NCBI RefSeq assembly: GCF_014384905.1
Contig: NZ_JACRSV010000001.1
Span: 372,001 to 436,000 of the forward strand
Length of the DNA: 64,000 bases
Origin: Fumia xinanensis
GTDB taxonomy: Bacteria; Bacillota; Clostridia; Oscillospirales; Ruminococcaceae
Direction: 5' to 3'
Shown here: positions 1 to 7,586 of the stretch, piece by piece
Position numbering within the stretch: position 1 is the stretch's first letter
Layout: every line of letters starts with the position of its first letter
Program-made: the position numbers and the translations under genes
The notes under the pieces: generated by a model
Told to the model about the DNA's origin: nothing
Seen by the model: the letters and a program-made list of their open reading frames with translations, nothing else
Database searches by the model: none

Positions 1-1
1 C

Positions 2-448
2 TTAAAGGAACTGGAGCAGTACGGCATTCACTCCATTCGGGACTTCTATGAGAATCCCGAACTAGAGAAATACGTGGATTCTTTGGATGAACTGCATCAG
101 CGGAAAATCCGTGCCAATATCGACAATTACCGCATCCAGCGGGAGGCCCTCGACATGCTTTCCTCTGGAAACGTAGACGATGAAAAGCTGGGGCAGCTTT
201 TGAGCCGTCAGCACAAAAATCTCCGGGATGGCCTTCAGATTTCCACCCCCATCATCGATAAGGTGCTGGATACTGCTATCCAAAACGGCGCGTACGGCGG
301 TAAATTCAATGGTTCCGGAGGAGGCGGCTGCATGTACTGTTACGCCCCCGTGGGCAAAGCTGAGCAGATTGTCAAAGCGGTCAACGACATGGGCTATCCT
401 GCCATGGTCCTCAAACAGGACAAAGGTGTTACGATTACCGATTGCTAA
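2..448 (+). CDS. GHMP-family sugar kinase, C-terminal part
   Basis: The frame is open from the left edge, so only the last 148 residues are present. The glycine-rich stretch KFNGSGGGGCMYCYAP near residue 97 of the fragment matches GHMP motif 3 (galactokinase, mevalonate kinase and relatives), which helps close the ATP/substrate site. The next genes, 25 bp and 40 bp downstream, encode a sugar-phosphate nucleotidyltransferase and a phosphohexomutase, so a sugar 1-kinase feeding an NDP-sugar route is the best guess. The exact sugar cannot be read from this fragment; galactokinase-like and N-acetylhexosamine kinase-like functions are both possible. Confidence 0.75.
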   Translation, partial: LKELEQYGIHSIRDFYENPELEKYVDSLDELHQRKIRANIDNYRIQREALDMLSSGNVDDEKLGQLLSRQHKNLRDGLQISTPIIDKVLDTAIQNGAYGGKFNGSGGGGCMYCYAPVGKAEQIVKAVNDMGYPAMVLKQDKGVTITDC

Positions 449-473
449 TGAAAAATTTTAGGAGGAAATCGTT

Positions 474-1205
474 ATGAAAGCGATTATTCTGGCAGCTGGC
501 AAAGGAAAAAGACTATTATCGGAGAAATTCAATGCTCCAAAGGTTTTGAGAGAGGCAAACGGCAAACCACTGCTTCGTTATGTAGTAGACAATCTTAGCT
601 TTATTCCGGAAAACAAAGACATCGTCATCGTTGCAGGATACAAAAAGGAAATGGTTTTTGACGCATTTCAGCAGGGCTACACATTTGCAGTTCAGGATGA
701 ACAGCTGGGTACTGGCCACGCAGTAAATTGTGCTTACGACGCCTTGAAGGATTACGATGGACCGGTTTTAGTCTGCTATGGCGACATGCCTATGTTTAAA
801 AAGGAAACCTATGAGAATCTTGTAAAAATCCATACAGAACAAAGCAACGACTGCACTATTTTGACTGGCGTTTCAGACAGGGGCTTGGCTTATGGCAGAA
901 TTGTCCGCGATGAAAAGGGCGATTTTATCGGTGTGGTCGAGGATAAGGACTGTACTCCCGAGCAGAAGAAGATCAACGAGTTAAACGTGGGTATCTACGT
1001 GTTCGATAGCAAGAAAATGTTTGACTGCCTCAAAGAACTGAAGAGCAACAACGCCCAGGGTGAGTACTACCTGACTGACGTTCCTTCTATCATGATGGGT
1101 AAGGGTTACAAAATCGGCACTTACACCACTCACGACGACACCGAGATTTTAGGCGTTAATACCCCCGAGGATCTGGCGCTCTGCGAAAGCCTTTTGAAAG
1201 CGTAA
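474..1205 (+). CDS. GlmU-like sugar-phosphate nucleotidyltransferase
   Basis: A 243-residue protein starting MKAIILAAGKGKRL, the nucleotide-binding loop of NTP transferases, with the activating lysine in the following APKVL. GTGHAV near residue 80 is typical of the GlmU pyrophosphorylase domain, and VCYGDMP holds the metal-binding aspartate. There is no C-terminal left-handed beta-helix acetyltransferase domain, so this is the uridylyltransferase half only. It should make an NDP-sugar from a sugar 1-phosphate in the cytoplasm. An AGGAGG-type ribosome site lies about 7 nt before the ATG. It sits between a GHMP kinase and a phosphohexomutase in one operon. Confidence 0.85.
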   Translation: MKAIILAAGKGKRLLSEKFNAPKVLREANGKPLLRYVVDNLSFIPENKDIVIVAGYKKEMVFDAFQQGYTFAVQDEQLGTGHAVNCAYDALKDYDGPVLVCYGDMPMFKKETYENLVKIHTEQSNDCTILTGVSDRGLAYGRIVRDEKGDFIGVVEDKDCTPEQKKINELNVGIYVFDSKKMFDCLKELKSNNAQGEYYLTDVPSIMMGKGYKIGTYTTHDDTEILGVNTPEDLALCESLLKA

Positions 1206-1244
1206 GATACAATAAATCGATTCAATACAGAGGAGATGCAAGCT

Positions 1245-2657
1245 ATGATTAAATTTGGCACAGGTGGATTCCGTGCGATTATCGGCGATGAGTTCACAAA
1301 AGCGAACCTGGAGCTTCTGGCCCAGGGACTTGTACATAAAATGCAGGATGAGCATGTGGAGAACACCCCGCTGATTATCGGATACGACCGTCGTTTTCTA
1401 TCTGACATCGGCGCTCAGTGGATTTCCAGCGTTTTTGCCGGTAACGACATCCACGTGCAGTTTATCGACATTGAGGCTCCGACTCCTTTGATTATGTTCG
1501 TTGTCAAAAAGACTGGCGCCAAATACGGTATGGCTATCACCGCATCTCATAACCCGGCAGAATACAACGGCGTAAAAGTTTTCACCGAAGGCGGACGCGA
1601 TGCTACAAAAGAAGTCACAAACGATCTAGAAGGTTATATCTCCAAGGTGTCGGAGGACCAGATCCGCCGGATGGATTTTGACGAAGCTCTGAAAGAGGGC
1701 CTCGTCGAAGTGATTGAACCTATGAACGATTACATTGACAGCATTCTGTCAGTTATCGATATTGAAAAAATCAAGAGCAAACACGTCAAGGTTCTTTTGG
1801 ACCCCATGTTTGGAGTATCTAAAACCTCTTTGCAGACGATCCTTCTGACCTGCCGCTGTGATGTAGACGTCATCAACGACCGCCACGATGCTTTATTTGG
1901 AGGCAGATTGCCTTCCCCCTCCGCTAAGACCCTTTCGAGGCTGTCTAACATGGTAGTGGAAGGCGGCTATGACCTGGGAATCGGCACCGACGGCGATGCC
2001 GACCGGATCGGCCTCATCGACTCTGAGGGGACCTTTATTCACCCCAACGATATTTTGGTGTTGCTTTATTACTATCTGGTAAAATATAAGGGCTGGAAGG
2101 GCGACTGTGTGCGCAATATCGCCACCACCCACCTGCTGGATCGTTTGGCGGAAAGTTTCGGGCAGAAATGTTACGAGGTGCCCGTCGGTTTTAAATGGAT
2201 TTCCGAGAAGATGGATGAAACCGGTGCTATCATCGGCGGCGAAAGCTCCGGTGGATTAACAGTAAAAGGTCATATTAGCGGTAAAGACGGTATTTACGCT
2301 GCCGCATTGCTTGTGGAGATGACCTGTGCAATTGGAAAACCGCTCAATGCGATTTTGAAAGAAATTAAGGATACCTATGGCCACTGTGAGATGAGCGAAT
2401 ACGACTGCCGTTTCTCCCAGGAGAAAAAAGATCAACTCAACGAATTGCTCTTTACTGAGCAGAAACTTCCCGAGTTCGACGAGGCAGTGGAGAAGGTCTC
2501 CTATATGGATGGCTGTAAGGTTTATTTTAAAAACGGCGGTTGGATTATCTGCCGCTTCTCCGGCACTGAGCCGCTTATTCGTATTTTCTGCGAAATGGAA
2601 AACTATACCCGTGCCGTGGAAATCACTGATACCATGAGAGAATTCTTAGGCTTATAA
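1245..2657 (+). CDS. Phosphoglucomutase/phosphomannomutase family protein
   Basis: An alpha-D-phosphohexomutase of 470 residues. TASHNP with the phosphoserine, GTDGDADR as the metal loop, GGESSGG for sugar binding and RFSGTEPLIR for phosphate binding are all present and in order, so it should be active. I start it at 1245 and not at the upstream in-frame ATG (1236): AGGAG at 1231-1235 abuts the first ATG but is 9 nt from the second, and MIKFGTGGFR matches the usual family N-terminus. It interconverts sugar 6- and 1-phosphates and completes the operon with the kinase and nucleotidyltransferase. Substrate preference (glucose, mannose or glucosamine) is not resolvable. Confidence 0.88.
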   Translation: MIKFGTGGFRAIIGDEFTKANLELLAQGLVHKMQDEHVENTPLIIGYDRRFLSDIGAQWISSVFAGNDIHVQFIDIEAPTPLIMFVVKKTGAKYGMAITASHNPAEYNGVKVFTEGGRDATKEVTNDLEGYISKVSEDQIRRMDFDEALKEGLVEVIEPMNDYIDSILSVIDIEKIKSKHVKVLLDPMFGVSKTSLQTILLTCRCDVDVINDRHDALFGGRLPSPSAKTLSRLSNMVVEGGYDLGIGTDGDADRIGLIDSEGTFIHPNDILVLLYYYLVKYKGWKGDCVRNIATTHLLDRLAESFGQKCYEVPVGFKWISEKMDETGAIIGGESSGGLTVKGHISGKDGIYAAALLVEMTCAIGKPLNAILKEIKDTYGHCEMSEYDCRFSQEKKDQLNELLFTEQKLPEFDEAVEKVSYMDGCKVYFKNGGWIICRFSGTEPLIRIFCEMENYTRAVEITDTMREFLGL

Positions 2658-2684
2658 AATAGGCCCATTTCTAACCATACTACG

Positions 2685-2718
2685 AAAAAATCCTCCTGCA
2701 AAAGCAGGAGGATTTTTT
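2685..2718. terminator. Bidirectional terminator
   Basis: A perfect 9-bp stem (TCCTCCTGC / GCAGGAGGA) with an AAAA loop is flanked by A- and T-runs on both sides. It lies between the convergent mutase gene and the spoVAF-like gene and can serve both. Confidence 0.9.
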
Positions 2719-4145
2719 CAGTTTTTGCTCTGTTTGATGGGACGTCGAATCAGCAGGCTGAGCAATTCTTTGCCGTGAAAAGGGATGAGGGGGTGGAGGT
2801 AGCGCCTTCCATCCAGGGTGCGGGTGCAGCAAAGGACGACGAGGAGCAAAACGGTTCCTCCGATGAACCCCCACAAATTAAAGAGAGCGGTCAAAACGAG
2901 GAGAATTACCCGGAAAAACTTGAGTGCATATCCTAGCTCAAAACTGGGCTGAGTAAATCCTGCAATGGCGACAAACGCCATGTAGAGCACCACCTCCGGC
3001 ACAAACCAGTTGGCCTTGACGGCGAAGTCTCCTAAAATCAGGGCACCCACGACGCTGAACGAGTTGCTTAAAACGCTTGGAGTGTTGAGAGAAGCGAGCT
3101 TGAGTCCGTCGATAACCAGCTCGACGATAAGGAGCTGGGCGAGAATGGGAACGGAGTTTGGCTCAGAAATTTGGATAAAATCAAGCCATGGCGGGATCCA
3201 GCCAGGATTTTGGATGAGCAGGTACCACACCGGCGTCAGAAAAAGGGTTAAAAGGAATACTACCATCCGGACGATGCGCAGATAGCTGCCCACAAGGGGT
3301 GGAAAATAAAAGTCGTTGGCGTCCTGTACAAAATCGAAGATGGAAGTGGGGAAAATCATCACCGAGGGAGAGTTGTCGGTAATGATGAGTATACTTCCTT
3401 CCATGACGCTTGCAGAGGCTGCATCGGGCCGTTCGGTGTAGCGGATGCGGGGAAAAGGATTCCACCACTGAGGCTTGACGAGACATTCCGCCAGGCTTTC
3501 CTGCCCCATAGTCAGGGTATTGATTTCGATTCTTGACAGGCGCTCTTTAATAGCTTTGAGCATTTTGGGATTGGCTTTGTCTTTGAGGTAACAGACGACC
3601 ACATCGGTTTTAGATTTCTCGCCGATTTGGGTGATGTCCATGGTGAGCTGCGGATCACGGATACGCCGTCTGATAAGAGCGGTGTTGAACACCAGTGTTT
3701 CGACGAAACCGTCGTGAGAACCGCGGAGTACTCGGTCGTCTTCCGGCTCAGTGACCCCTCTGGCGGGATAGGTGCGGGCATCGATGAGAATGCACTGGGA
3801 AAAGCCTTCCACCACAAGGGCTATGGTGCCTGATAAGACGGCAGTAACTGCTTGATCGACGGATGTAATGAGGTCAGTTTCCACATAGGGCACCATGAGG
3901 GCGGAAAAATCGGCGGCGGAGTGGATTTCCGACTCTTTTTTCTCGTCAATCTTCATGAAGTATTCCATGATTTTTTCCATGATGTCGTCTTTGGCGAATC
4001 CGTCGATAAAGTAGAGAGTTGCCTTGCGCCGGCCGATCAAAATTTCCCTGCCGATGACGTCAAAGCTCTCATTGAGGCGAAGCAAGCGGTTCATAGTTTG
4101 GGTGTTGAGTTGATAGTCTGTTTGAAAGGAGGAAGCTTGTTTCAT
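2718..4145 (-). CDS. spoVAF: GerA/SpoVAF-family spore membrane protein
   Basis: About 475 residues with a soluble N-terminal half and several hydrophobic segments in the C-terminal half. The region around GVTEPEDDRVLRGSHDGFVE and NTALIRRRIRDP resembles SpoVAF, the GerA-A-like protein linked to the SpoVA channel that moves dipicolinate in spores. Longer in-frame starts exist at 4214 and 4178, but 4214 lies inside the terminator of the upstream gene; MKQASSFQTD with AAAGGGA about 11 nt upstream is preferred, with 4178 as the alternative. It stands alone, without other spoVA or gerA genes nearby. A GerKA-type germinant receptor subunit is the main alternative. Confidence 0.8.
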   Translation of the reverse strand: MKQASSFQTDYQLNTQTMNRLLRLNESFDVIGREILIGRRKATLYFIDGFAKDDIMEKIMEYFMKIDEKKESEIHSAADFSALMVPYVETDLITSVDQAVTAVLSGTIALVVEGFSQCILIDARTYPARGVTEPEDDRVLRGSHDGFVETLVFNTALIRRRIRDPQLTMDITQIGEKSKTDVVVCYLKDKANPKMLKAIKERLSRIEINTLTMGQESLAECLVKPQWWNPFPRIRYTERPDAASASVMEGSILIITDNSPSVMIFPTSIFDFVQDANDFYFPPLVGSYLRIVRMVVFLLTLFLTPVWYLLIQNPGWIPPWLDFIQISEPNSVPILAQLLIVELVIDGLKLASLNTPSVLSNSFSVVGALILGDFAVKANWFVPEVVLYMAFVAIAGFTQPSFELGYALKFFRVILLVLTALFNLWGFIGGTVLLLVVLCCTRTLDGRRYLHPLIPFHGKELLSLLIRRPIKQSKN

Positions 4146-4204
4146 ATGGGGAATCATCCCTTTCTGTGGTATTTCCATTACCTTTAGTTTCCCCAGAAAA
4201 GGAA

Positions 4205-4246
4205 AAAGATACAAAAACAGAAGGAATTTTCTGTTTTTGTATCTTT
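4205..4246 (-). terminator. Terminator of the lipoprotein gene
   Basis: Perfect 18-bp inverted repeat, 4205-4222 against 4229-4246, with a 6-nt loop and T-rich sequence following on the minus strand. It lies directly downstream of the lipoprotein gene and shows that the spoVAF-like gene is probably transcribed separately. Confidence 0.85.
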
Positions 4247-4259
4247 GAATGGATAAGTT

Positions 4260-5516
4260 TTATTTTTCACTGCCACCCAGCGCCCGGTCAATTTCTTCTC
4301 CGGTTACAAAATAGAATTGGTAGTCGGTCTGTAACGTGCAAATGGGCCGCCATTCCCAAGTCATATCGGTTCCGGAACATAGGATATAGTTTTCTCCGGT
4401 GGTGGGGTAGAGCATGTTGCCATATGCTAGGGGCGGCGGAGCAAAGCCTTCCAGTTCAATAGAAAGGTAGGTGTCTTCGCCGCTAACAGAATTGCTGATG
4501 GTGAAGAACTGTTCGGAATTTGAGTCCATATAGTCTTTTACCGACTGACTATAATAGGTATACCGTGGCGCTAGTTCACTGATATCGGCGTCTTGTTTTT
4601 CAAAGCCGCTTTCTGTGGGAACATATTTGCAAAGGCCGTCGTAACGGCTTCTATCAGTGGAGGTGTACAGGTAAAAAACGTCGCCGATATTTTCAAATGA
4701 GCGGTGCCCGTCTTGTTCTGTTTTTGGGAATTCAAGCGGCAGGGTAATCTCAGAAAAATTTTGGGTATCGGTAATGCGAACAGAAGGATTTTCAGTTTGA
4801 TAAATATCAGGGGAGAAGAGATATCGGTTTCCAGCCCGGGTCTGGAACCAGGGATTTTCCTCTTCCTCGCTTCCGTCATAGAGGACTTTCACTTCGTTTT
4901 TTGCAAAATCCAGTATGGCGACGCGAGGTTTTTCCGGAATGTCTCCGGTGGTGACGCTGACACTATTGGCCAGAACTTTTTGTTCATCCATGGCGCTGTA
5001 GAGTGCGATGGGTACTTCTATCTGGAGAGCCTTCTGTTTTTTTGTGTGGGTGTCATATTGCAGAATGGTGGTAGAAGTTGCTTCCTGAAGTTTGTTGTAC
5101 TCTTCCTGATTTTCGGGATAGGAAGTACCCTCCGGGAATTGAGCGTAAACATAATAGAGATACCGACGGTCCTGAGAGGAAAAGGTGCTGATACCGGCGA
5201 GCGGAATTGTTTGCCCAACTTTGTGGAATTTATTAGTGTTGCAGTCAATATATCCGAATTCGGTATCATAATAAGGAACGGTGTTGTAGCCGCTGGCATC
5301 TGAGTTTAAGACTTCACTTGTAAAAAGGACATCGCCCTGATAACGGAAGGCCGTTAGCTTATCGTCAATAAGGTTATCAATTTCGTCAACTTTGGAAGTG
5401 TCGATGAGGGTGCCGTTCCAAACGGTCATGTCTCCCGACTCTCCTAAAATTTTTTCACAGCCTGATAAGCCCAATAGCATGCAAAGGGAGAGAATTGGCA
5501 GGAGAACTTTTTTCAT
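4260..5516 (-). CDS. Predicted lipoprotein of unknown function
   Basis: A 418-residue protein with a clear lipoprotein signal: MKKVLLPILSLCMLLGLSGC, where LSGC is the lipobox and Cys20 the lipidation site. The rest has no transmembrane segment and is rich in aromatic and acidic residues, with periodic motifs such as FRYQGDVLF, KFHKVGQTI and YLFSPDIY that would suit a beta-propeller-like sensor, though this fold is a guess. GAAAGGAG lies about 9 nt upstream of the ATG. Its own promoter and terminator region suggest a monocistronic gene. I do not recognise a family. Confidence 0.7.
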   Translation of the reverse strand: MKKVLLPILSLCMLLGLSGCEKILGESGDMTVWNGTLIDTSKVDEIDNLIDDKLTAFRYQGDVLFTSEVLNSDASGYNTVPYYDTEFGYIDCNTNKFHKVGQTIPLAGISTFSSQDRRYLYYVYAQFPEGTSYPENQEEYNKLQEATSTTILQYDTHTKKQKALQIEVPIALYSAMDEQKVLANSVSVTTGDIPEKPRVAILDFAKNEVKVLYDGSEEEENPWFQTRAGNRYLFSPDIYQTENPSVRITDTQNFSEITLPLEFPKTEQDGHRSFENIGDVFYLYTSTDRSRYDGLCKYVPTESGFEKQDADISELAPRYTYYSQSVKDYMDSNSEQFFTISNSVSGEDTYLSIELEGFAPPPLAYGNMLYPTTGENYILCSGTDMTWEWRPICTLQTDYQFYFVTGEEIDRALGGSEK

Positions 5517-5630
5517 GTGGGCAAACTCCTTTCGGGGTGGCTAAATTTTGTATTCAGTATAACAGGAGAGAAAACCTTTTTCAATGGCTGTTCAGAATTT
5601 TAACCGTACTGTCACCGGATTGTTAACCAC

Positions 5631-5662
5631 AAAAAAGCCGGTAACAATACCGGCTTTTTTTA
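5631..5662 (-). terminator. Terminator of the SUF-type operon
   Basis: AAGCCGGTA / TACCGGCTT stem with ACAA loop and T-runs on both sides, directly after the SufB/D-like gene (stop at 5671, minus strand). Confidence 0.88.
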
Positions 5663-5670
5663 ATGTAATT

Positions 5671-6591
5671 CTATCCCTTTAGGAATCCCTCGATAATTTT
5701 TTCTTCTGCTTGCTGCTCAGTGAGCCCCAAGGTTTTGAGCTTTAAAATCTGCTCTCCGGCAATTTTCCCAATGGCGGCCTCATGGATGAGAGAAGCATCG
5801 ATATGGCCAGCGAAAAGTTCAGGAGCGGCGTTGACAGTACCGTTTCCCACCAGAATGGCGTCACATTCTGAGTGGCCGGTGCAGCGGGTGTTGCCGTTTA
5901 TCTGTGAGTGATACTCCTGATGGGAGAAGTCCCGCGCTACCGAGCGGGAAATCAGGTCGATGCCGCAGTCCTCGCCGTTCAAATCCACGGAAAAGTCAGT
6001 TTTGGCCTTTTCATGGCCGTTTGTCATCAAATGTTCGTGGATGATGAGCTTGGCCCGAGCCTGCAAAACGGCATTGGTCTTGCGGACGGTAGAATCCACA
6101 CCGCCAATTTGAGTGGTATCCATCTCCATAATGGCGTCCTCACTGAGATAGATATCGCTGACAGGATCTATACGTTTGACTCCGGCGCCTGTTCCGGTAC
6201 CGATATGTTTTTCCTGATAGAGCACATGGGCGCCTTTCTCCACAAAGAAGCGGTGAATGCCGTTGTGACGGGCCTCCTCTTCGCTGTCGTTATGAACGCC
6301 GCATCCTGCAACAATAGTCACGTCGGCACCTGCGCCTACGTAAAAATCATTATAGACCAAGTCGTCGACGTCGCCATGGGTGACGCAGGCGGGAATATAA
6401 ACGGTTTCTTTCTGGGTGCCCGGTTTGATGTGAATGACGAGGCCGGGACCGTCATCTTTTGAGTCAATCTGAATATTTGGGGAAGACTGGCGCCCGGCGC
6501 ATTGACCATTCTCACGAATATTGTACGCGCCGTTAAAGCCCTCCTTCCAGTTGGAGATCATTTGGAGCAGTTTTTCAGTGATGTTATTCAT
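5671..6591 (-). CDS. SufB/SufD-family Fe-S assembly scaffold
   Basis: A 306-residue SufBD-core protein, shorter than classical SufB (about 465). HGDVDDLVYNDFYVGAGADV and the repeated beta-strand pattern up to HEAAIGKIAGEQILKLKTLG are typical of the right-handed parallel beta-helix core. It pairs with the SufC ATPase encoded 3 bp upstream to build Fe-S clusters. No SufS, SufU, SufE or SufD gene is adjacent, so this is a compact two-gene arrangement like the minimal SMS/SUF systems known in anaerobes and archaea. Cysteines at VAGCGVHN, NGEDCGID and NTRCTGHSECDA are candidate cluster ligands. Confidence 0.85.
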   Translation of the reverse strand: MNNITEKLLQMISNWKEGFNGAYNIRENGQCAGRQSSPNIQIDSKDDGPGLVIHIKPGTQKETVYIPACVTHGDVDDLVYNDFYVGAGADVTIVAGCGVHNDSEEEARHNGIHRFFVEKGAHVLYQEKHIGTGTGAGVKRIDPVSDIYLSEDAIMEMDTTQIGGVDSTVRKTNAVLQARAKLIIHEHLMTNGHEKAKTDFSVDLNGEDCGIDLISRSVARDFSHQEYHSQINGNTRCTGHSECDAILVGNGTVNAAPELFAGHIDASLIHEAAIGKIAGEQILKLKTLGLTEQQAEEKIIEGFLKG

Positions 6592-6594
6592 GAA

Positions 6595-7314
6595 TTAGAC
6601 CTCCTTGCCCAGGGGACACTGATTTACTTTTTCGCCTTCCAACAGGCTTGGCAGCACCTGCTCTTTGGTACCGGTGGTACGCACTTTACCATTGGCGATG
6701 ACGATGATTTCGTCGGCGATTTGTAAAATCCGCTCTTGGTGGGAGATGACCAACATAGAACGCTCTCCGCTCTGTTTTTGTTTCTGGAATACGTCGATGA
6801 GGCCGGAAAAGCTCCAAAGATCAATACCAGCTTCCGGCTCATCGAAAACCGAAAGACGGGTGTTACGGGCAAGGACTGTCGCAATTTCGATACGCTTGAT
6901 TTCGCCGCCGGAAAGGCTCGAATTTACTTCCCGGTCGATATAGTCGTGGGCACAGAGACCAACGCTGCCCAAAAGCTCGCAATAGTCCGATTCCTTGAGT
7001 TTTTCCCCTGCGGAAAGCTCTAAGAGATCCCTCACCGAAAGGCCCTTAAATCGGACCGGCTGCTGAAAGGCGTAGCTAATGCCTTTTTTGGCCCGCATTG
7101 TAGTATCTAGCTTCGTAATGTCTTCTCCGTCCAGGAAAATCCGGCCGGAGGTGGGTTTTTCGAGACCAGCGATAATTTTGGCCAGAGATGTTTTTCCACC
7201 GCCGTTTGGACCAGTGACTACCGTCAGTTTACCTTTTTGTACGGTGAGGGAAACGTCGTCCAGTATCTTTTCTCCGTTAGGGAGTACCCAGGAGATGTTT
7301 TGAAGCTTTAGCAA
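6595..7314 (-). CDS. sufC: SufC-type Fe-S assembly ATPase
   Basis: A 239-residue ABC ATPase with Walker A GPNGGGKTS, Q-loop in AFQQPVRF, signature LSGGEIKRIE, Walker B plus glutamate in FDEPEAGID, and H-loop ISHQER. The DEPEAGID form with the LSGGE-K-RIE signature marks the SufC family and not an importer. It powers assembly on the SufB/D-like partner, whose gene follows after 3 bp. The promoter at 7434-7462 drives the pair. Confidence 0.9.
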   Translation of the reverse strand: MLKLQNISWVLPNGEKILDDVSLTVQKGKLTVVTGPNGGGKTSLAKIIAGLEKPTSGRIFLDGEDITKLDTTMRAKKGISYAFQQPVRFKGLSVRDLLELSAGEKLKESDYCELLGSVGLCAHDYIDREVNSSLSGGEIKRIEIATVLARNTRLSVFDEPEAGIDLWSFSGLIDVFQKQKQSGERSMLVISHQERILQIADEIIVIANGKVRTTGTKEQVLPSLLEGEKVNQCPLGKEV

Positions 7315-7433
7315 TAGAGAACCTCCTTTTGACTTCTTTGCATGTAATCAGCCTGTTTTTATACATCACGAAAACCGGCATACAAAATTTACCTGCCGAT
7401 TTTCCCAGTATTTGACTATGAATTATTGTCTCT

Positions 7434-7462
7434 ATTATATTCGTTTTTAACTTGCCTGTCAA
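7434..7462 (-). promoter_or_regulatory. Consensus SigA promoter of the sufC operon
   Basis: On the minus strand, TTGACA (7457-7462), a 17-bp spacer and TATAAT (7434-7439): a perfect match to both hexamers. The predicted 5' leader is about 110 nt. Two inverted 12-bp sequences flank the promoter (7405-7416 and 7458-7469). Confidence 0.9.
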
Positions 7463-7515
7463 GTATTGGCGGCGTTTTGTGGAAATATTCGGTCGGACAA
7501 AGGGGGAGAAACGCG

Positions 7516-7549
7516 AAAAAGGAAGCGGGGCATATCCCGCTTCCTTTTG
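7516..7549 (-). terminator. Terminator of spoIVA
   Basis: 13-bp stem AAAAGGAAGCGGG / CCCGCTTCCTTTT with a loop of 6 nt, T-rich on the minus strand. It follows the spoIVA stop codon at 7587. A second, smaller hairpin (ACCGCA/TGCGGT, 7565-7580) lies in between. Confidence 0.8.
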
Positions 7550-7586
7550 GATTGTTTGAGCTATACCGCATATGTGCGGTTTTGCC

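Noticed and set aside
4146..4214. Longest start of the spoVAF-like gene at 4214
   Set aside because: This start lies within the terminator hairpin of the upstream gene.
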